Assembly: GCA_045616885.1 (NCBI GenBank)
Contig: JAZLHS010000064.1
Coordinates: 1 to 20,614, forward strand
Direction of reading: 5' to 3'
Origin: RGIG250 sp045616885
Lineage (GTDB): Bacteria; Bacillota; Negativicutes; Selenomonadales; Selenomonadaceae
Length of the DNA stretch: 20,614 nt
Shown here: one piece after another, positions 5,721 through 11,967 of the stretch
Position numbering within the stretch: the stretch's first letter is position 1
Layout of the letters: the number at the start of each line of letters is the position of its first letter
The notes under the pieces: generated by a model
Seen by the model: the letters and a program-made list of their open reading frames with translations, nothing else
Told to the model about the DNA's origin: nothing
The model's database searches: none
Position numbers and translations under genes: made by a program

Positions 5721-6460
5721 TCCTCTGTTGTCAGAGGATTATCTTTGAAGCTGTTACCTAACAGACCTGTTGTCTTAGTACTCTCTCCAGCTTCTCCGGC
5801 AGGGCTTTCCCTCTCGCTTCTGCTCTCCGAAGTATTCCCTTGCAAGCTGTCGGACTCAAATAATATTTCTCGTCCACCTCGCTTGGCGGCTGCAAAATCT
5901 GCGACAAGGAAGATTCTCTTTCTTCGTTGGGGGACTCCCCAATATTGAGCATCGAGCACCCGCCATTCGACTTCACACTCTCCGACTCTAACCATCCCTG
6001 CGTTTGCCCATTTCCCACTATCAGGCATTGGAATTTCGGTCTCTGTGATTTCTTCAAGCACAGCCTTAAAGTCCAGTCCTTTGTTGCTACTAAATGCTCC
6101 GGGAACATTCTCCCAGACGAAGAACCTCGGCTTTTCTCCGTTGGTTCTTTTCCGCAATCCTCGAACAATGTCAACTGCATTGCGGAACAATCCACTTCTT
6201 TCACCATCAAGTCCAGCCCTCTTTCCAGCTACGGACAAGTCCTGACAGGGAGACCCCGCACAAACTATGTCCACAGGCTCTAATTCGTCAACATCAATCT
6301 GTTGTATATCTCCGTACTGCTTGACATCGGGGAAATGCTTGTGTGCTACACTTGCAGGATTCTTGTCCCACTCGCATTTCCACAGTGGCTTAACTCCGCT
6401 GTTTTGTGCGGCCATCAGCCATCCACCCTGTCCGTCAAACAGGCTACCTAGTGTCAACAT
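5705..6460 (-). CDS. DNA cytosine-C5 methyltransferase, N-terminal catalytic part, 251 aa
   Basis: Start at 6460 with GGAGG 4 nt upstream, overlapping the loader gene stop. Visible motifs: I (SLFDGQGGW, 6-14), IV (GSPCQDLS with catalytic Cys72), VI (WENVP, Glu117), and VIII (PQRRKRIF, about 177-184). The frame ends at TAG 5705-5707 just after motif VIII, before the target-recognition domain and motifs IX-X, which lie downstream in broken or separate frames. As it stands the product would lack sequence recognition and part of the AdoMet pocket, so activity is doubtful. An intact relative would protect phage DNA from host restriction. Confidence 0.75.
   Translation of the reverse strand: MLTLGSLFDGQGGWLMAAQNSGVKPLWKCEWDKNPASVAHKHFPDVKQYGDIQQIDVDELEPVDIVCAGSPCQDLSVAGKRAGLDGERSGLFRNAVDIVRGLRKRTNGEKPRFFVWENVPGAFSSNKGLDFKAVLEEITETEIPMPDSGKWANAGMVRVGECEVEWRVLDAQYWGVPQRRKRIFLVADFAAAKRGGREILFESDSLQGNTSESRSERESPAGEAGESTKTTGLLGNSFKDNPLTTEDGRFL
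5758..6207 (-). CDS. Overlapping second frame inside the methyltransferase gene, about 149 aa
   Basis: An open frame shifted by one base runs through the methyltransferase coding region. ATG 6207 has AGAGGG about 9 nt upstream; another start at 6180 would give MQLTLFEDCGK. Notable stretches are RMFPEHLVATKDWTLRLCL, GGCSMLNIGESPNEE and EKYYLSPTACKGILRRAEAR followed by GKALPEKL. The last resembles, from memory, a recurrent phage protein ending (YYLS-ACxGILRRAxxRGKxLP) found at the same position over other phage methyltransferase genes. Either this is a true dual-coding region or a long shadow frame preserved by conservation of the main frame. Function unknown. Confidence 0.45.
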   Translation of the reverse strand: MVKEVDCSAMQLTLFEDCGKEPTEKSRGSSSGRMFPEHLVATKDWTLRLCLKKSQRPKFQCLIVGNGQTQGWLESESVKSNGGCSMLNIGESPNEERESSLSQILQPPSEVDEKYYLSPTACKGILRRAEARGKALPEKLERVLRQQVC

Positions 6461-7245
6461 AAATCCTCCGGCATATCAAACATCGTCTGCTGCTCTACTG
6501 GCTTTTCCTTTTGCGGGTAATACCGCTTCTTCGCCAGCACATTGTCTATCGTCATATCATTGCGAAACGACTCACCCTCAAACATCACAAACGCCGCCGA
6601 CTCTCTCAGCCTGTCCAAAATCCTCATTGTGTAGGTCTCTTCCATTTCGGCAAGGTTTAGATTGCTTGTGATGATGGTCGACTTATTATGACTGTAGCGG
6701 TAGGAAACAATGCTTTCGACCTTATCAATCACCCAATCCCTGCTTCTTGATTCACTGCCTAAATCATCAAGGACTAGGAGTGAGACATTTCGCAGTTTCC
6801 GGTCATACTCCACAAGCTCCCGTGGATTAACACTCATCATCGTCCGCATGGTATCTACCAGCTGCACCATTTCCACGAAGAAGCTGCTTCTTCCGGCATC
6901 GTAGTTCTGTCGCACTAGGGCAGCTGCCATACTTGTTTTCAACTGTCCCCTAGCACCGAACATCACAAGCCCCTTGCCTTCTTCGACATGCTTGTCAAGG
7001 AAGTGTGAATAGCTGTGGACAACACACCAATTGTCGACCCACATTGCGTCTGCGGTCGGTAAACCACGGCTCTCAATCTCCTTGAAAGTGACCCACGAAT
7101 ATTTCGGTGGTACTCCGCAGTCCCCCTCAATATCGTGCTTTATCTGCCGTTCAACCTGAACAGTCTCCTCTTGCTGCTGTCTCTTTCTGCCTTCAGCCAT
7201 CAATTCCTGATACCGCTTGTTGTGTTTCAAGTCATCCGCTGACAT
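6454..7245 (-). CDS. DnaC-like replicative helicase loader (AAA+), 263 aa
   Basis: Predicted to load the host replicative helicase at the phage origin. Start at 7245 (MSADDLKHNK) is inside the end of the initiator gene; upstream in-frame Mets lie deep inside that gene. The AAA+ core covers about residues 85-225: P-loop GARGQLKT at 97-104, Walker B SLLVLDD at 155-161, sensor-1-like IITSNLN at 191-197. The P-loop has Leu where most have Gly just before Lys103. A Gln-rich charged N-terminus (about 1-40) probably contacts the partner. Immediately follows the DnaD-like initiator, a standard phage pairing. Confidence 0.85.
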   Translation of the reverse strand: MSADDLKHNKRYQELMAEGRKRQQQEETVQVERQIKHDIEGDCGVPPKYSWVTFKEIESRGLPTADAMWVDNWCVVHSYSHFLDKHVEEGKGLVMFGARGQLKTSMAAALVRQNYDAGRSSFFVEMVQLVDTMRTMMSVNPRELVEYDRKLRNVSLLVLDDLGSESRSRDWVIDKVESIVSYRYSHNKSTIITSNLNLAEMEETYTMRILDRLRESAAFVMFEGESFRNDMTIDNVLAKKRYYPQKEKPVEQQTMFDMPEDLC

Positions 7246-8074
7246 GAACCCCCCGCTCGGCGTACCGTTGCTTAATCCTTGACATGAAGTCCCCGACGAA
7301 CTTGTCTCCTTCTCCAGCTGTTTCGCCAAGTCTCGACTTTGCATTACCCTTTGGGCGATTGCCGATATTTGCTCCACGCTCTTTATCCCTCCTTGCCCAA
7401 TTTCTGATAGTCGCCAAGAAATTCTTGTACCGCTTTCCATTCTGAGCACAGTACCCGTCAGCCCTGTCTATCCAATCTTGCCAATCTGCCGGGAACTCTG
7501 CTTTTAGCTTTTCGTATTCTTCATCGGTCAGCAGGACTTTTTTGTATTCGCCGTAGGCTTTCTTCTTCGGTTTCTTTTCTTTCGGCGGTTCGATTTCCAA
7601 ATCAGGAAGAACATCCGGCTCTATTTCTTTATATATTTCTTTTTCTATATATATATTTATATCTTTATCTTTTATATCTTTTATAGATATATAAGAAGGA
7701 ACACGGTTTTGTGTATCATTTGATGTACGACTTATGTCCGTTTTATGTACGCTTTGTGTACACGCATCACCCTCAACCCCTTGCGGCTCTAAGGCTACCA
7801 ATGTATAGGTTTGTGTACGGTTTGTGTCCGTTTTATGTAACAAAATATGTACACGCTCCAATTCCATTTTTGCCCTGTAAAGTCGTTGTCTCGACTTCTC
7901 CTGCACATCATGCATGAGGTCTGCATCCGTGTATGGAACCCATTCATCCTCCCACCTATTCAAGTTATGCCGTTCCCATATACGCAGGAAAACGAGTTGG
8001 GCGAGGGGCGATAGCCGATACTGCCTTGCAGCGATATTCAGTTTGTTAATAAGCTGTATGCAGTTGACTTCCAT
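7232..8074 (-). CDS. DnaD-like phage replication initiator, 280 aa
   Basis: The N-terminal 90 residues look like a winged-helix domain (LSPLAQLVFLRIWERHNLNR... TDADLMHDVQEKSRQRLYRA). A low-complexity Thr/Lys/Ile linker (about 85-170) follows, then a C-terminal domain with LTDEEYEKLKAEFPADWQDW and NGKRYKNFLATIRNWARRD, typical of phage initiators that recruit a DnaC-type loader. The linker is the part whose DNA holds the phased repeats and AT-rich tract, so its residues (repeated HKTD-x-x-RT) probably reflect DNA constraints. Start at 8074 sits just after ssb. The family assignment is by architecture and neighbours. Confidence 0.8.
   Translation of the reverse strand: MEVNCIQLINKLNIAARQYRLSPLAQLVFLRIWERHNLNRWEDEWVPYTDADLMHDVQEKSRQRLYRAKMELERVHILLHKTDTNRTQTYTLVALEPQGVEGDACTQSVHKTDISRTSNDTQNRVPSYISIKDIKDKDINIYIEKEIYKEIEPDVLPDLEIEPPKEKKPKKKAYGEYKKVLLTDEEYEKLKAEFPADWQDWIDRADGYCAQNGKRYKNFLATIRNWARRDKERGANIGNRPKGNAKSRLGETAGEGDKFVGDFMSRIKQRYAERGVHVSG
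7621..7695. other. AT-rich tract, probable DNA unwinding element of the origin
   Basis: I count about 9 G/C among these 75 bases, with runs such as tatatatatatttatat. It lies inside the initiator gene directly beside the first cluster of 11-bp repeats. Iterons plus an adjacent easily melted tract is the arrangement of lambda-type and many plasmid origins. Confidence 0.65.
7706..7765 (-). repeat. Origin repeats, cluster 1 (five 11-bp units)
   Basis: On the plus strand the core TGT[AC][CT] recurs at 7712, 7724, 7735, 7746 and 7757, spaced 12, 11, 11 and 11 bp; on the minus strand units read like GTACATAAAAC or GGACATAAG. One-turn spacing puts every copy on the same DNA face, as expected for cooperative binding of the initiator encoded around them. 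Confidence 0.7.
7800..7857 (-). repeat. Origin repeats, cluster 2 (five 11-bp units)
   Basis: A second set with the TGTA/TGTC core at 7802, 7814, 7825, 7836 and 7848, spaced 12, 11, 11 and 12 bp. Minus-strand units include GTACACAAACC and GGACACAAACC. It is separated from cluster 1 by about 40 bp and lies further from the AT-rich tract. Together the ten units make a symmetrical iteron array. Confidence 0.65.
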
Positions 8075-8096
8075 CGTTTCCCCTCACCCTTCTCAA

Positions 8097-8471
8097 TCAA
8101 AACGGTACTTCTTCTTCGACTTCCCCGCCAAAGGACTCATTCGTATTTGCTGCCTGTCTACTGCCATCGCTGATAAAGTCGATGTTGTTTACCAGCACTG
8201 CGGTATAGGTCTTATTCTGCCCCTGACTATCCTTGTAGCTGTTGATTGACAGTCTGCCGACTACCTCAATCTGCTTACCCTTGGTGCAATACTGACCGAT
8301 AATATCAGCCGTCTTGTTGAACGCCTTGCAGGGAACGAAGTCTGCATTGTCATCCCGTCTCAGACCATCCACCGCCAGTGTGAATTTGCAGGTACTCACT
8401 CCGCTCTGGGTTGTGGACATTTCCGGGTCACGGGTCAATCTTCCTCTCAGGATTACGATATTCATGCTCAT
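8097..8471 (-). CDS. ssb: Single-stranded DNA-binding protein, 124 aa
   Basis: Coats single-stranded DNA during phage replication and recombination. An OB-fold spans about residues 1-105 (MNIVILRGRLTRDPEM, KFTLAVDG, VPCKAFNKTADIIGQYCTKG, GKQIEVVGRLSINSYKD, VLVNNIDFIS). A short linker leads to the acidic tip EEEVPF, the usual docking tail for partner proteins. Slightly shorter than cellular SSBs, as usual for phages. AAGGAGA lies 9 nt before ATG, and the gene starts 4 nt after erf, so the two are co-translated. Confidence 0.95.
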   Translation of the reverse strand: MSMNIVILRGRLTRDPEMSTTQSGVSTCKFTLAVDGLRRDDNADFVPCKAFNKTADIIGQYCTKGKQIEVVGRLSINSYKDSQGQNKTYTAVLVNNIDFISDGSRQAANTNESFGGEVEEEVPF

Positions 8472-8475
8472 GTTT

Positions 8476-9150
8476 TTAGTTCTCCTTCTTCATTTTCTTT
8501 CCCAGGTCAGAGCCGAGATTAAACAGCCAATCGGTAGTAATTTCTGCCACGCCTTTGAGCTGTGCCTGACGGATAATCCATTCACGGATTTTATGTTCGG
8601 AATATCCTGCCGGAATGAGGATATCCTTTATCGCCTCATACTCACCACATGCCGGAATTTCCATCACCGGATTAGTCGGCTGATTAGTTTTCTGATTGCT
8701 AACAGCTTTTTTCTCCTGCACAGCCTTTTTATCTCGCTGTGCAGTATTTCTTTCCGCTGCCTGTCTGTCCTGTTCCTCCCTGTCCATCTCCACCCATTCC
8801 AGCTCACAAATGGAGAACGCTAAAAGTACAAGGTAACGATGGCAGTAACTCAAAGTCGCTCCCAATTCCTGTATTTTAGAGCTTCCTTTCATTTCAGCCA
8901 TGACCGTAGGACAGGTGAATGTAACCATTTCATCCGGTTTCTCAGCATTGATTACCCGGTAGGTGGCACCTTCATAATTCATGTCGAAGGTCGTTACCAA
9001 TTTCTGCTCTGCAAGGAAATTAGTGAGTGGCGGGAGCAAGTCGTCAAGAGTGTAATAACTATACTTTGAAAACTTGTTTTCTCCGCTCTTTTTGATTGGT
9101 GCCGTACTCATCAGCTTACGGACATTTTGTAGTTTTTCCCACACATTCAT
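8476..9150 (-). CDS. erf: ERF-family single-strand annealing protein, 224 aa
   Basis: Predicted to pair complementary single strands in phage recombination, working with SSB encoded next. The ERF domain spans about residues 5-130: MNVWEKLQNVRKLMSTAPIKK, KFSKYSYYTLDDLLPPL, and GATLSYCHRYLVLLAFSI, the latter being the typical G-x-x-x-(S/T)Y-x-(R)RY motif region. A charged Gln/Lys linker and a C-terminal helical domain follow. AAGGAGG stands 8 nt before ATG, one of the strongest ribosome sites in the window. Gp157 lies upstream, a frequent neighbour. Confidence 0.9.
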   Translation of the reverse strand: MNVWEKLQNVRKLMSTAPIKKSGENKFSKYSYYTLDDLLPPLTNFLAEQKLVTTFDMNYEGATYRVINAEKPDEMVTFTCPTVMAEMKGSSKIQELGATLSYCHRYLVLLAFSICELEWVEMDREEQDRQAAERNTAQRDKKAVQEKKAVSNQKTNQPTNPVMEIPACGEYEAIKDILIPAGYSEHKIREWIIRQAQLKGVAEITTDWLFNLGSDLGKKMKKEN

Positions 9151-9164
9151 TGTGCTAAACCTCC

Positions 9165-9668
9165 TTATTTGTAAGAAATGGTCTGTTCGCTTTCAAGGGT
9201 AGCTCCCTTGATAACCACTCCGTTTTTCAGTGCCTCTTTGATTTTCGTTTTATCAATTTCCGGCTCTTTCACCCTCAGCCATTCAGGACTAAAGTCCTTA
9301 TAGGTGAGTCCGGCAGCAATCTCTACATGTGGAGGATTAATCTTCCACTTCCACGAAACCCTCGTGGATTTGAAAGGCCTATCGGGCGTTACAAACCGCT
9401 TTACAAGCTCCATTGTCCGCTCGATTTTGTTTTCTAGCCGCTTGATTTCCTCCTGCTGGAGCTTTATTTCCTTTTTGCGTGTCTCTATCTCTGCCGCACA
9501 GGACTTGCAGAACACACCACAGCCCTCTATTTTTTCGTCAAGGGCAATGTCCAGTGCCTGAATAGCCTCCGCACTGAAAACCTCGCCGGTCTCCGTATCC
9601 ACAGCTCCGTCTCCGTCCGGCAGCTCCAAGAGCCTGTTCAGCTGCTTTTCGATTTCGTAAAGAGTCAT
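9165..9668 (-). CDS. Siphovirus Gp157-family protein, 167 aa
   Basis: Start at 9668 (MTLYEIEKQLNRLLELPDGD) has GAGGG 8 nt upstream; a coupled ATGA start at 9683 is possible. The order is characteristic: N-terminal LYEI helix, VDTETGEV, a long coiled coil (about 60-105, KKEIKLQQEEIKRLENKIER), then STRVSWKWKINPPHVEI and DKTKIKEALKNGVVIKGATL. Gp157 proteins occur in phage recombination modules; a role in phage resistance has been proposed for the family in streptococcal phages. A CGVFCKSC cluster precedes the coil. Confidence 0.88.
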   Translation of the reverse strand: MTLYEIEKQLNRLLELPDGDGAVDTETGEVFSAEAIQALDIALDEKIEGCGVFCKSCAAEIETRKKEIKLQQEEIKRLENKIERTMELVKRFVTPDRPFKSTRVSWKWKINPPHVEIAAGLTYKDFSPEWLRVKEPEIDKTKIKEALKNGVVIKGATLESEQTISYK

Positions 9669-9679
9669 CTTCTCATCCC

Positions 9680-9964
9680 TCATGCGTATCGGCGGTTGAG
9701 CCACGCTATCTCATCTTCCTGGTCACGCTTCCATGCTCGAAGGTCTTCCTCCATCTGCGAGTAGTCGCAACGCTCCGGCACATCCTCCAGCTCGAAGCGG
9801 AGGTCTGCCGCTTCGTAGAACTTATCAACTATCTTGATGCTTGCCTCGTCACTATCCATCAACTCAATCAGTGTATCCGGGTCTTTGAGGTCTATGTCCC
9901 TTTCGATGATTGCATCCGGTACCTCAATTCCCACTGTTACAGTCGCAGTCGCCTTTATAAGCAT
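9680..9964 (-). CDS. Acidic phage protein, 94 aa, unknown function
   Basis: AGGAGAAGAA precedes ATG 9964. The N-terminal 25 residues are a beta strand pair (LIKATATVTVGIEVPDAIIE), followed by a strongly acidic helical portion and a C-terminus ending AWLNRRYA. The TGA overlaps a possible alternative start of the Gp157 gene. No family recognised. Confidence 0.7.
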   Translation of the reverse strand: MLIKATATVTVGIEVPDAIIERDIDLKDPDTLIELMDSDEASIKIVDKFYEAADLRFELEDVPERCDYSQMEEDLRAWKRDQEDEIAWLNRRYA

Positions 9965-10190
9965 TTCTTCTTCTCCTTTCCTCTTTCCAGCCTAGCCGTT
10001 GAGCGTGTTCTTTCATATTCTCCATGGCTTCACGCTCCGGCAACCATGGATTATTTATTCCCCTGCCTCGCAGAGCCATGTTCCAGTGGTCGGACAGGCT
10101 CACTATTATCATCCTGTACAGCCCTCTTAGCTTCGGATGATAACTTTGTTTCAGCGTTATCCGCTTCATGGTCTTATCTCGGTAAATCAT
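9924..10190 (-). CDS. Basic hypothetical protein, 88 aa
   Basis: Start at 10190 (MIYRDKTMKRITLK) was chosen because its ATG overlaps the TGA of the small membrane protein upstream (ATGA). The product is basic, with a cluster KEERRRRN near the end and a CDC pair in the tail. A start at MKRITLK, 7 codons in, is possible. It overlaps the next gene by 41 nt. DNA or RNA binding is conceivable from charge only. Confidence 0.6.
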   Translation of the reverse strand: MIYRDKTMKRITLKQSYHPKLRGLYRMIIVSLSDHWNMALRGRGINNPWLPEREAMENMKEHAQRLGWKEERRRRNAYKGDCDCNSGN

Positions 10191-10312
10191 GACGCAAACA
10201 CCGCCGCCATGATACCCATTGCCAGAACCCAAGCTGCAATCATAAGACCTTCTGCAAGCTCCGCTTCCCTCTGCTGCTGCTCAATCCGCTCCATACACAG
10301 TTTGCTTATCAT
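10187..10312 (-). CDS. Small tail-anchored membrane protein, 41 aa
   Basis: AGGAGG lies 4 nt before ATG 10312, directly after the TAG of the HTH gene. The N-terminal 22 residues are charged and Gln-rich (MERIEQQQREAELAEG) and the last 17 are hydrophobic (MIAAWVLAMGIMAAVFAS), giving a single C-terminal membrane segment. Excellent ribosome site and coupling to the next gene make it credible despite its size. Confidence 0.65.
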   Translation of the reverse strand: MISKLCMERIEQQQREAELAEGLMIAAWVLAMGIMAAVFAS

Positions 10313-10320
10313 GTTTCCTC

Positions 10321-10503
10321 CTATGCGGTCACGCCGTACCGCTCATACAGGTATCTGCGAGGCACTTTGCCATTCTCGGTGAGATAGCCCTTACTCTCCA
10401 GCTCCTTATTGAGCTTCTTTATTACTCTGTAGCTGTAGGACTGAGAGCGACCTAGGCACTGCATGACCTCTTTGACATCCATCAAGGACTCTCTGATATT
10501 CAT
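10321..10503 (-). CDS. Small helix-turn-helix DNA-binding protein, 60 aa
   Basis: The sequence MDVKEVMQCLGRSQSYSYRV then IKKLNKELESKGY fits a MerR/excisionase-type helix-turn-helix, followed by a short wing (GKVPRRYLYERYGV). GGAGGG precedes ATG. Such 60-70 aa proteins in early phage operons act as excisionases or minor regulators. Its position, second in the operon and in line with the lysogeny region, favours a regulator or excisionase, but nothing distinguishes the two. Confidence 0.7.
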   Translation of the reverse strand: MNIRESLMDVKEVMQCLGRSQSYSYRVIKKLNKELESKGYLTENGKVPRRYLYERYGVTA

Positions 10504-10505
10504 TG

Positions 10506-10919
10506 CTAATCCCTCCAGCTAAGGTCAGGCTCTTTGCCAATCAGGTACTCTTTGTATCTGCTCATGTTTGCCACGGCTTCTTCCCTTGTTGTGAAGATAT
10601 TGCCCGTGATTTTGTTGTACAGGTCATTCCTAGAGCCTCGCCAATAAGTGCGAAAAACCTCTTCTTTTTCGTCCCACAAAATGATGCAGTAATATTCATC
10701 GCCCTGCTTCGGCACCCATGGCTTCTTTACCACTGTGAGATGACCGGTCAGCAGACCGGACATATCCAGCACCGGAACAAAGCAGGCTCTCCCGGCAGGT
10801 CTTTCTTCCATACCGTCTGTTGTAAGCCTGTAGACCGTACCCCAGTCATCCTCCTTGATGGAAAATTCCTCATTCAGCTCAACTCCGAGAATTTGAGCCA
10901 CCTTATCCATGTAGTTCAT
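10506..10919 (-). CDS. Phage protein, 137 aa, first gene of early operon; paralogue of 2167-2565
   Basis: AAGGAGG stands 8 nt before ATG 10919. Shares VA-[KQ]-[MI]-LGVEL-x-EEF at the start, a central VKKPW-x-PK-x-G-[DE]-x-YY and the closing TREEA-x-AN...PD-[FL]-SWR with the 132-aa product at 2167. No catalytic motif or membrane segment. Being the first gene behind the second operator copy, it would be among the earliest expressed phage proteins. Function unknown. Confidence 0.75.
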   Translation of the reverse strand: MNYMDKVAQILGVELNEEFSIKEDDWGTVYRLTTDGMEERPAGRACFVPVLDMSGLLTGHLTVVKKPWVPKQGDEYYCIILWDEKEEVFRTYWRGSRNDLYNKITGNIFTTREEAVANMSRYKEYLIGKEPDLSWRD

Positions 10920-10990
10920 TCGACAGCCTCCTTTTACCCTCTTAATGTCACAAGTTCACGATTATGAAAGCGCGTTTGTGCATTTATATT

Positions 10991-11005
10991 AACGCTTAGA
11001 GCGTT
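10991..11005. promoter_or_regulatory. Operator copy 2, AACGC-N5-GCGTT
   Basis: The 15-bp palindrome AACGCTTAGAGCGTT touches the last codon of the Cro-like gene and lies about 70 bp before the first early gene. It has the same arms and spacer length as the copy at 11271. I do not see a convincing promoter here, only AT-rich -10-like hexamers (TATAAA, CATAAT on minus). Confidence 0.6.
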
Positions 11006-11198
11006 ATGGATTGTTAAAAAAAATTTCGCCCTCTTTTACTCTGTAAAGTTTAAGCATTTTCATGAATGTTTTGGCGGGGATTGCGGTCTTTTCATTTTCG
11101 TAATTCGACAGGGTTGCTCTTGTTATGTCTAGTTTTTTAGCTGCCTCATCTTGATAAAGTCCTGCATTAACTCTCGCCGCTTTCAAAGTGATTTTCAT
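11004..11198 (-). CDS. Cro-like XRE-family regulator, 64 aa
   Basis: A complete five-helix HTH fills the protein: MKITLKAARVNAGLYQDEAA, KKLDITRATLSNYENEKTAI, PAKTFMKMLKLYRVK. Only the DNA-binding domain is present, as in Cro. It has an AAGGGGGG ribosome site and a near-perfect promoter, is transcribed away from the CI-like repressor gene, and is bracketed by two identical-arm operators. Expected to control the switch between lysogeny and early expression. Confidence 0.85.
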   Translation of the reverse strand: MKITLKAARVNAGLYQDEAAKKLDITRATLSNYENEKTAIPAKTFMKMLKLYRVKEGEIFFNNP

Positions 11199-11265
11199 TT
11201 AATCCCCCCTTTTGGAGTTTTCAAGTATTTGCATTTTCTTTTTCCTCGTTTTTCTATCTAGATAC

Positions 11266-11293
11266 ATTATAACGCTTTATGCGTTTTTGTCAA
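11266..11293 (-). promoter_or_regulatory. Consensus sigma-70-type promoter for the Cro-like/early operon
   Basis: On the minus strand TTGACA (11293-11288) is followed by a 16-bp spacer and TATAAT (11271-11266), both hexamers perfect. It faces the Cro-like gene about 68 bp downstream. The palindromic operator occupies almost exactly the spacer, so bound repressor would block RNA polymerase directly. Confidence 0.85.
11271..11285. promoter_or_regulatory. Operator copy 1, AACGC-N5-GCGTT
   Basis: AACGCTTTATGCGTT is a 15-bp inverted repeat sitting between the -35 and -10 of the minus-strand promoter. The arms match operator copy 2 at 10991. Probable target of the CI-like and/or Cro-like protein. 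Confidence 0.75.
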
Positions 11294-11332
11294 TGCTTCT
11301 TGAAAATATTTTTCTCATGGTGTATAAATTCT

Positions 11333-11361
11333 TTTACATCATGTTATTATTTACTCATTAT
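11333..11361 (+). promoter_or_regulatory. Promoter for the CI-like repressor gene
   Basis: TTTACA (11333-11338), a 17-bp spacer and CATTAT (11356-11361) precede the repressor ATG by about 20 bp. The hexamers are imperfect, so this promoter should be weaker than the opposing one. The ribosome site AGAAGG lies at 11365-11370. Confidence 0.6.
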
Positions 11362-11382
11362 AGCAGAAGGGAATGTTTATAA

Positions 11383-11796
11383 ATGCAAAAGAATCTTACA
11401 CTGACATTCGCCAATAACCTCCAACAGCTGTTAGATAGGCGACAAAAATCCCGGCATGACCTATCTAAGGAGACTGGCATTCCTTATCAAACTATAGCAG
11501 CATGGATGGCAGGGCAAAGATACCCACGGAAAAGTGGACTAGAGAAGGTAGCTGCATATTTTGGCGTTTCTGTTTCTGCTCTTGTTTCTGAGTTCCCTGA
11601 AGATACAACATCCACAGGTTTTATCCGTGCCCTGTTTTCCGACGACCCTGAAATCATCGCAATCCTTGATAAGGCGGCAGTCAATATTAACGGTCTGCCT
11701 TATGGCTCAGAAATCCCTGAGCCGATAAAAGTCATGCTTCGTAATGCGTTACTGCTGGCAGCACAGGAGGTGGACAGAATTAAGGCTAGTAAGTAG
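11383..11796 (+). CDS. CI-like XRE-family repressor, short form, 137 aa
   Basis: HTH at about residues 8-62: LTFANNLQQLLDRRQKSRHD, LSKETGIPYQTIAAWMAGQR, GLEKVAAYFGVSVSALV. The C-terminal 70 residues are probably helical (NALLLAAQEVDRIKASK) and likely serve for oligomerisation. There is no S24/LexA-type peptidase domain, so classical RecA-stimulated self-cleavage is not expected and another protein may trigger induction. Divergent from the Cro-like gene and upstream of the integrase on the same strand, it is the best candidate for the prophage repressor. Confidence 0.85.
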   Translation: MQKNLTLTFANNLQQLLDRRQKSRHDLSKETGIPYQTIAAWMAGQRYPRKSGLEKVAAYFGVSVSALVSEFPEDTTSTGFIRALFSDDPEIIAILDKAAVNINGLPYGSEIPEPIKVMLRNALLLAAQEVDRIKASK

Positions 11797-11829
11797 CCCC
11801 GAGTTCAAATCGTTTTGAGGTAAAAAGTT

Positions 11830-11967
11830 ATGGCAACAATCGAATACGGAGAATTACCGCCGGGCGTGGTTATCACATACACACGCGACGGCATTACAGT
11901 TAAGGTAGTAAACAAAGCCAACACGGAGAAGGAGGGGAACAATGCACCACCGCCTTATAAACCGTAA
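11830..11967 (+). CDS. Small hypothetical protein, 45 aa, behind the repressor
   Basis: ATG 11830 follows a GAGG site about 9 nt upstream and begins 33 nt after the repressor stop, so it is probably on the same transcript. The product MATIEYGELPPGVVITYTRD continues GITVKVVNKAN and ends PPPYKP: one beta hairpin with a Pro-rich tail. No family recognised. It would be expressed in the lysogen. Confidence 0.5.
   Translation: MATIEYGELPPGVVITYTRDGITVKVVNKANTEKEGNNAPPPYKP

Larger units (their letters stand above)
11199..11382. other. Divergent intergenic control region of the lysogeny switch
   Basis: This 184-bp interval separates the Cro-like gene from the CI-like gene. It holds one promoter per strand and one copy of the palindromic operator. 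The rest is AT-rich without further clear repeats. Confidence 0.75.

Noticed and set aside
8314..8823. 169-codon plus-strand frame
   Set aside because: Antisense to ssb and erf, both firmly identified.
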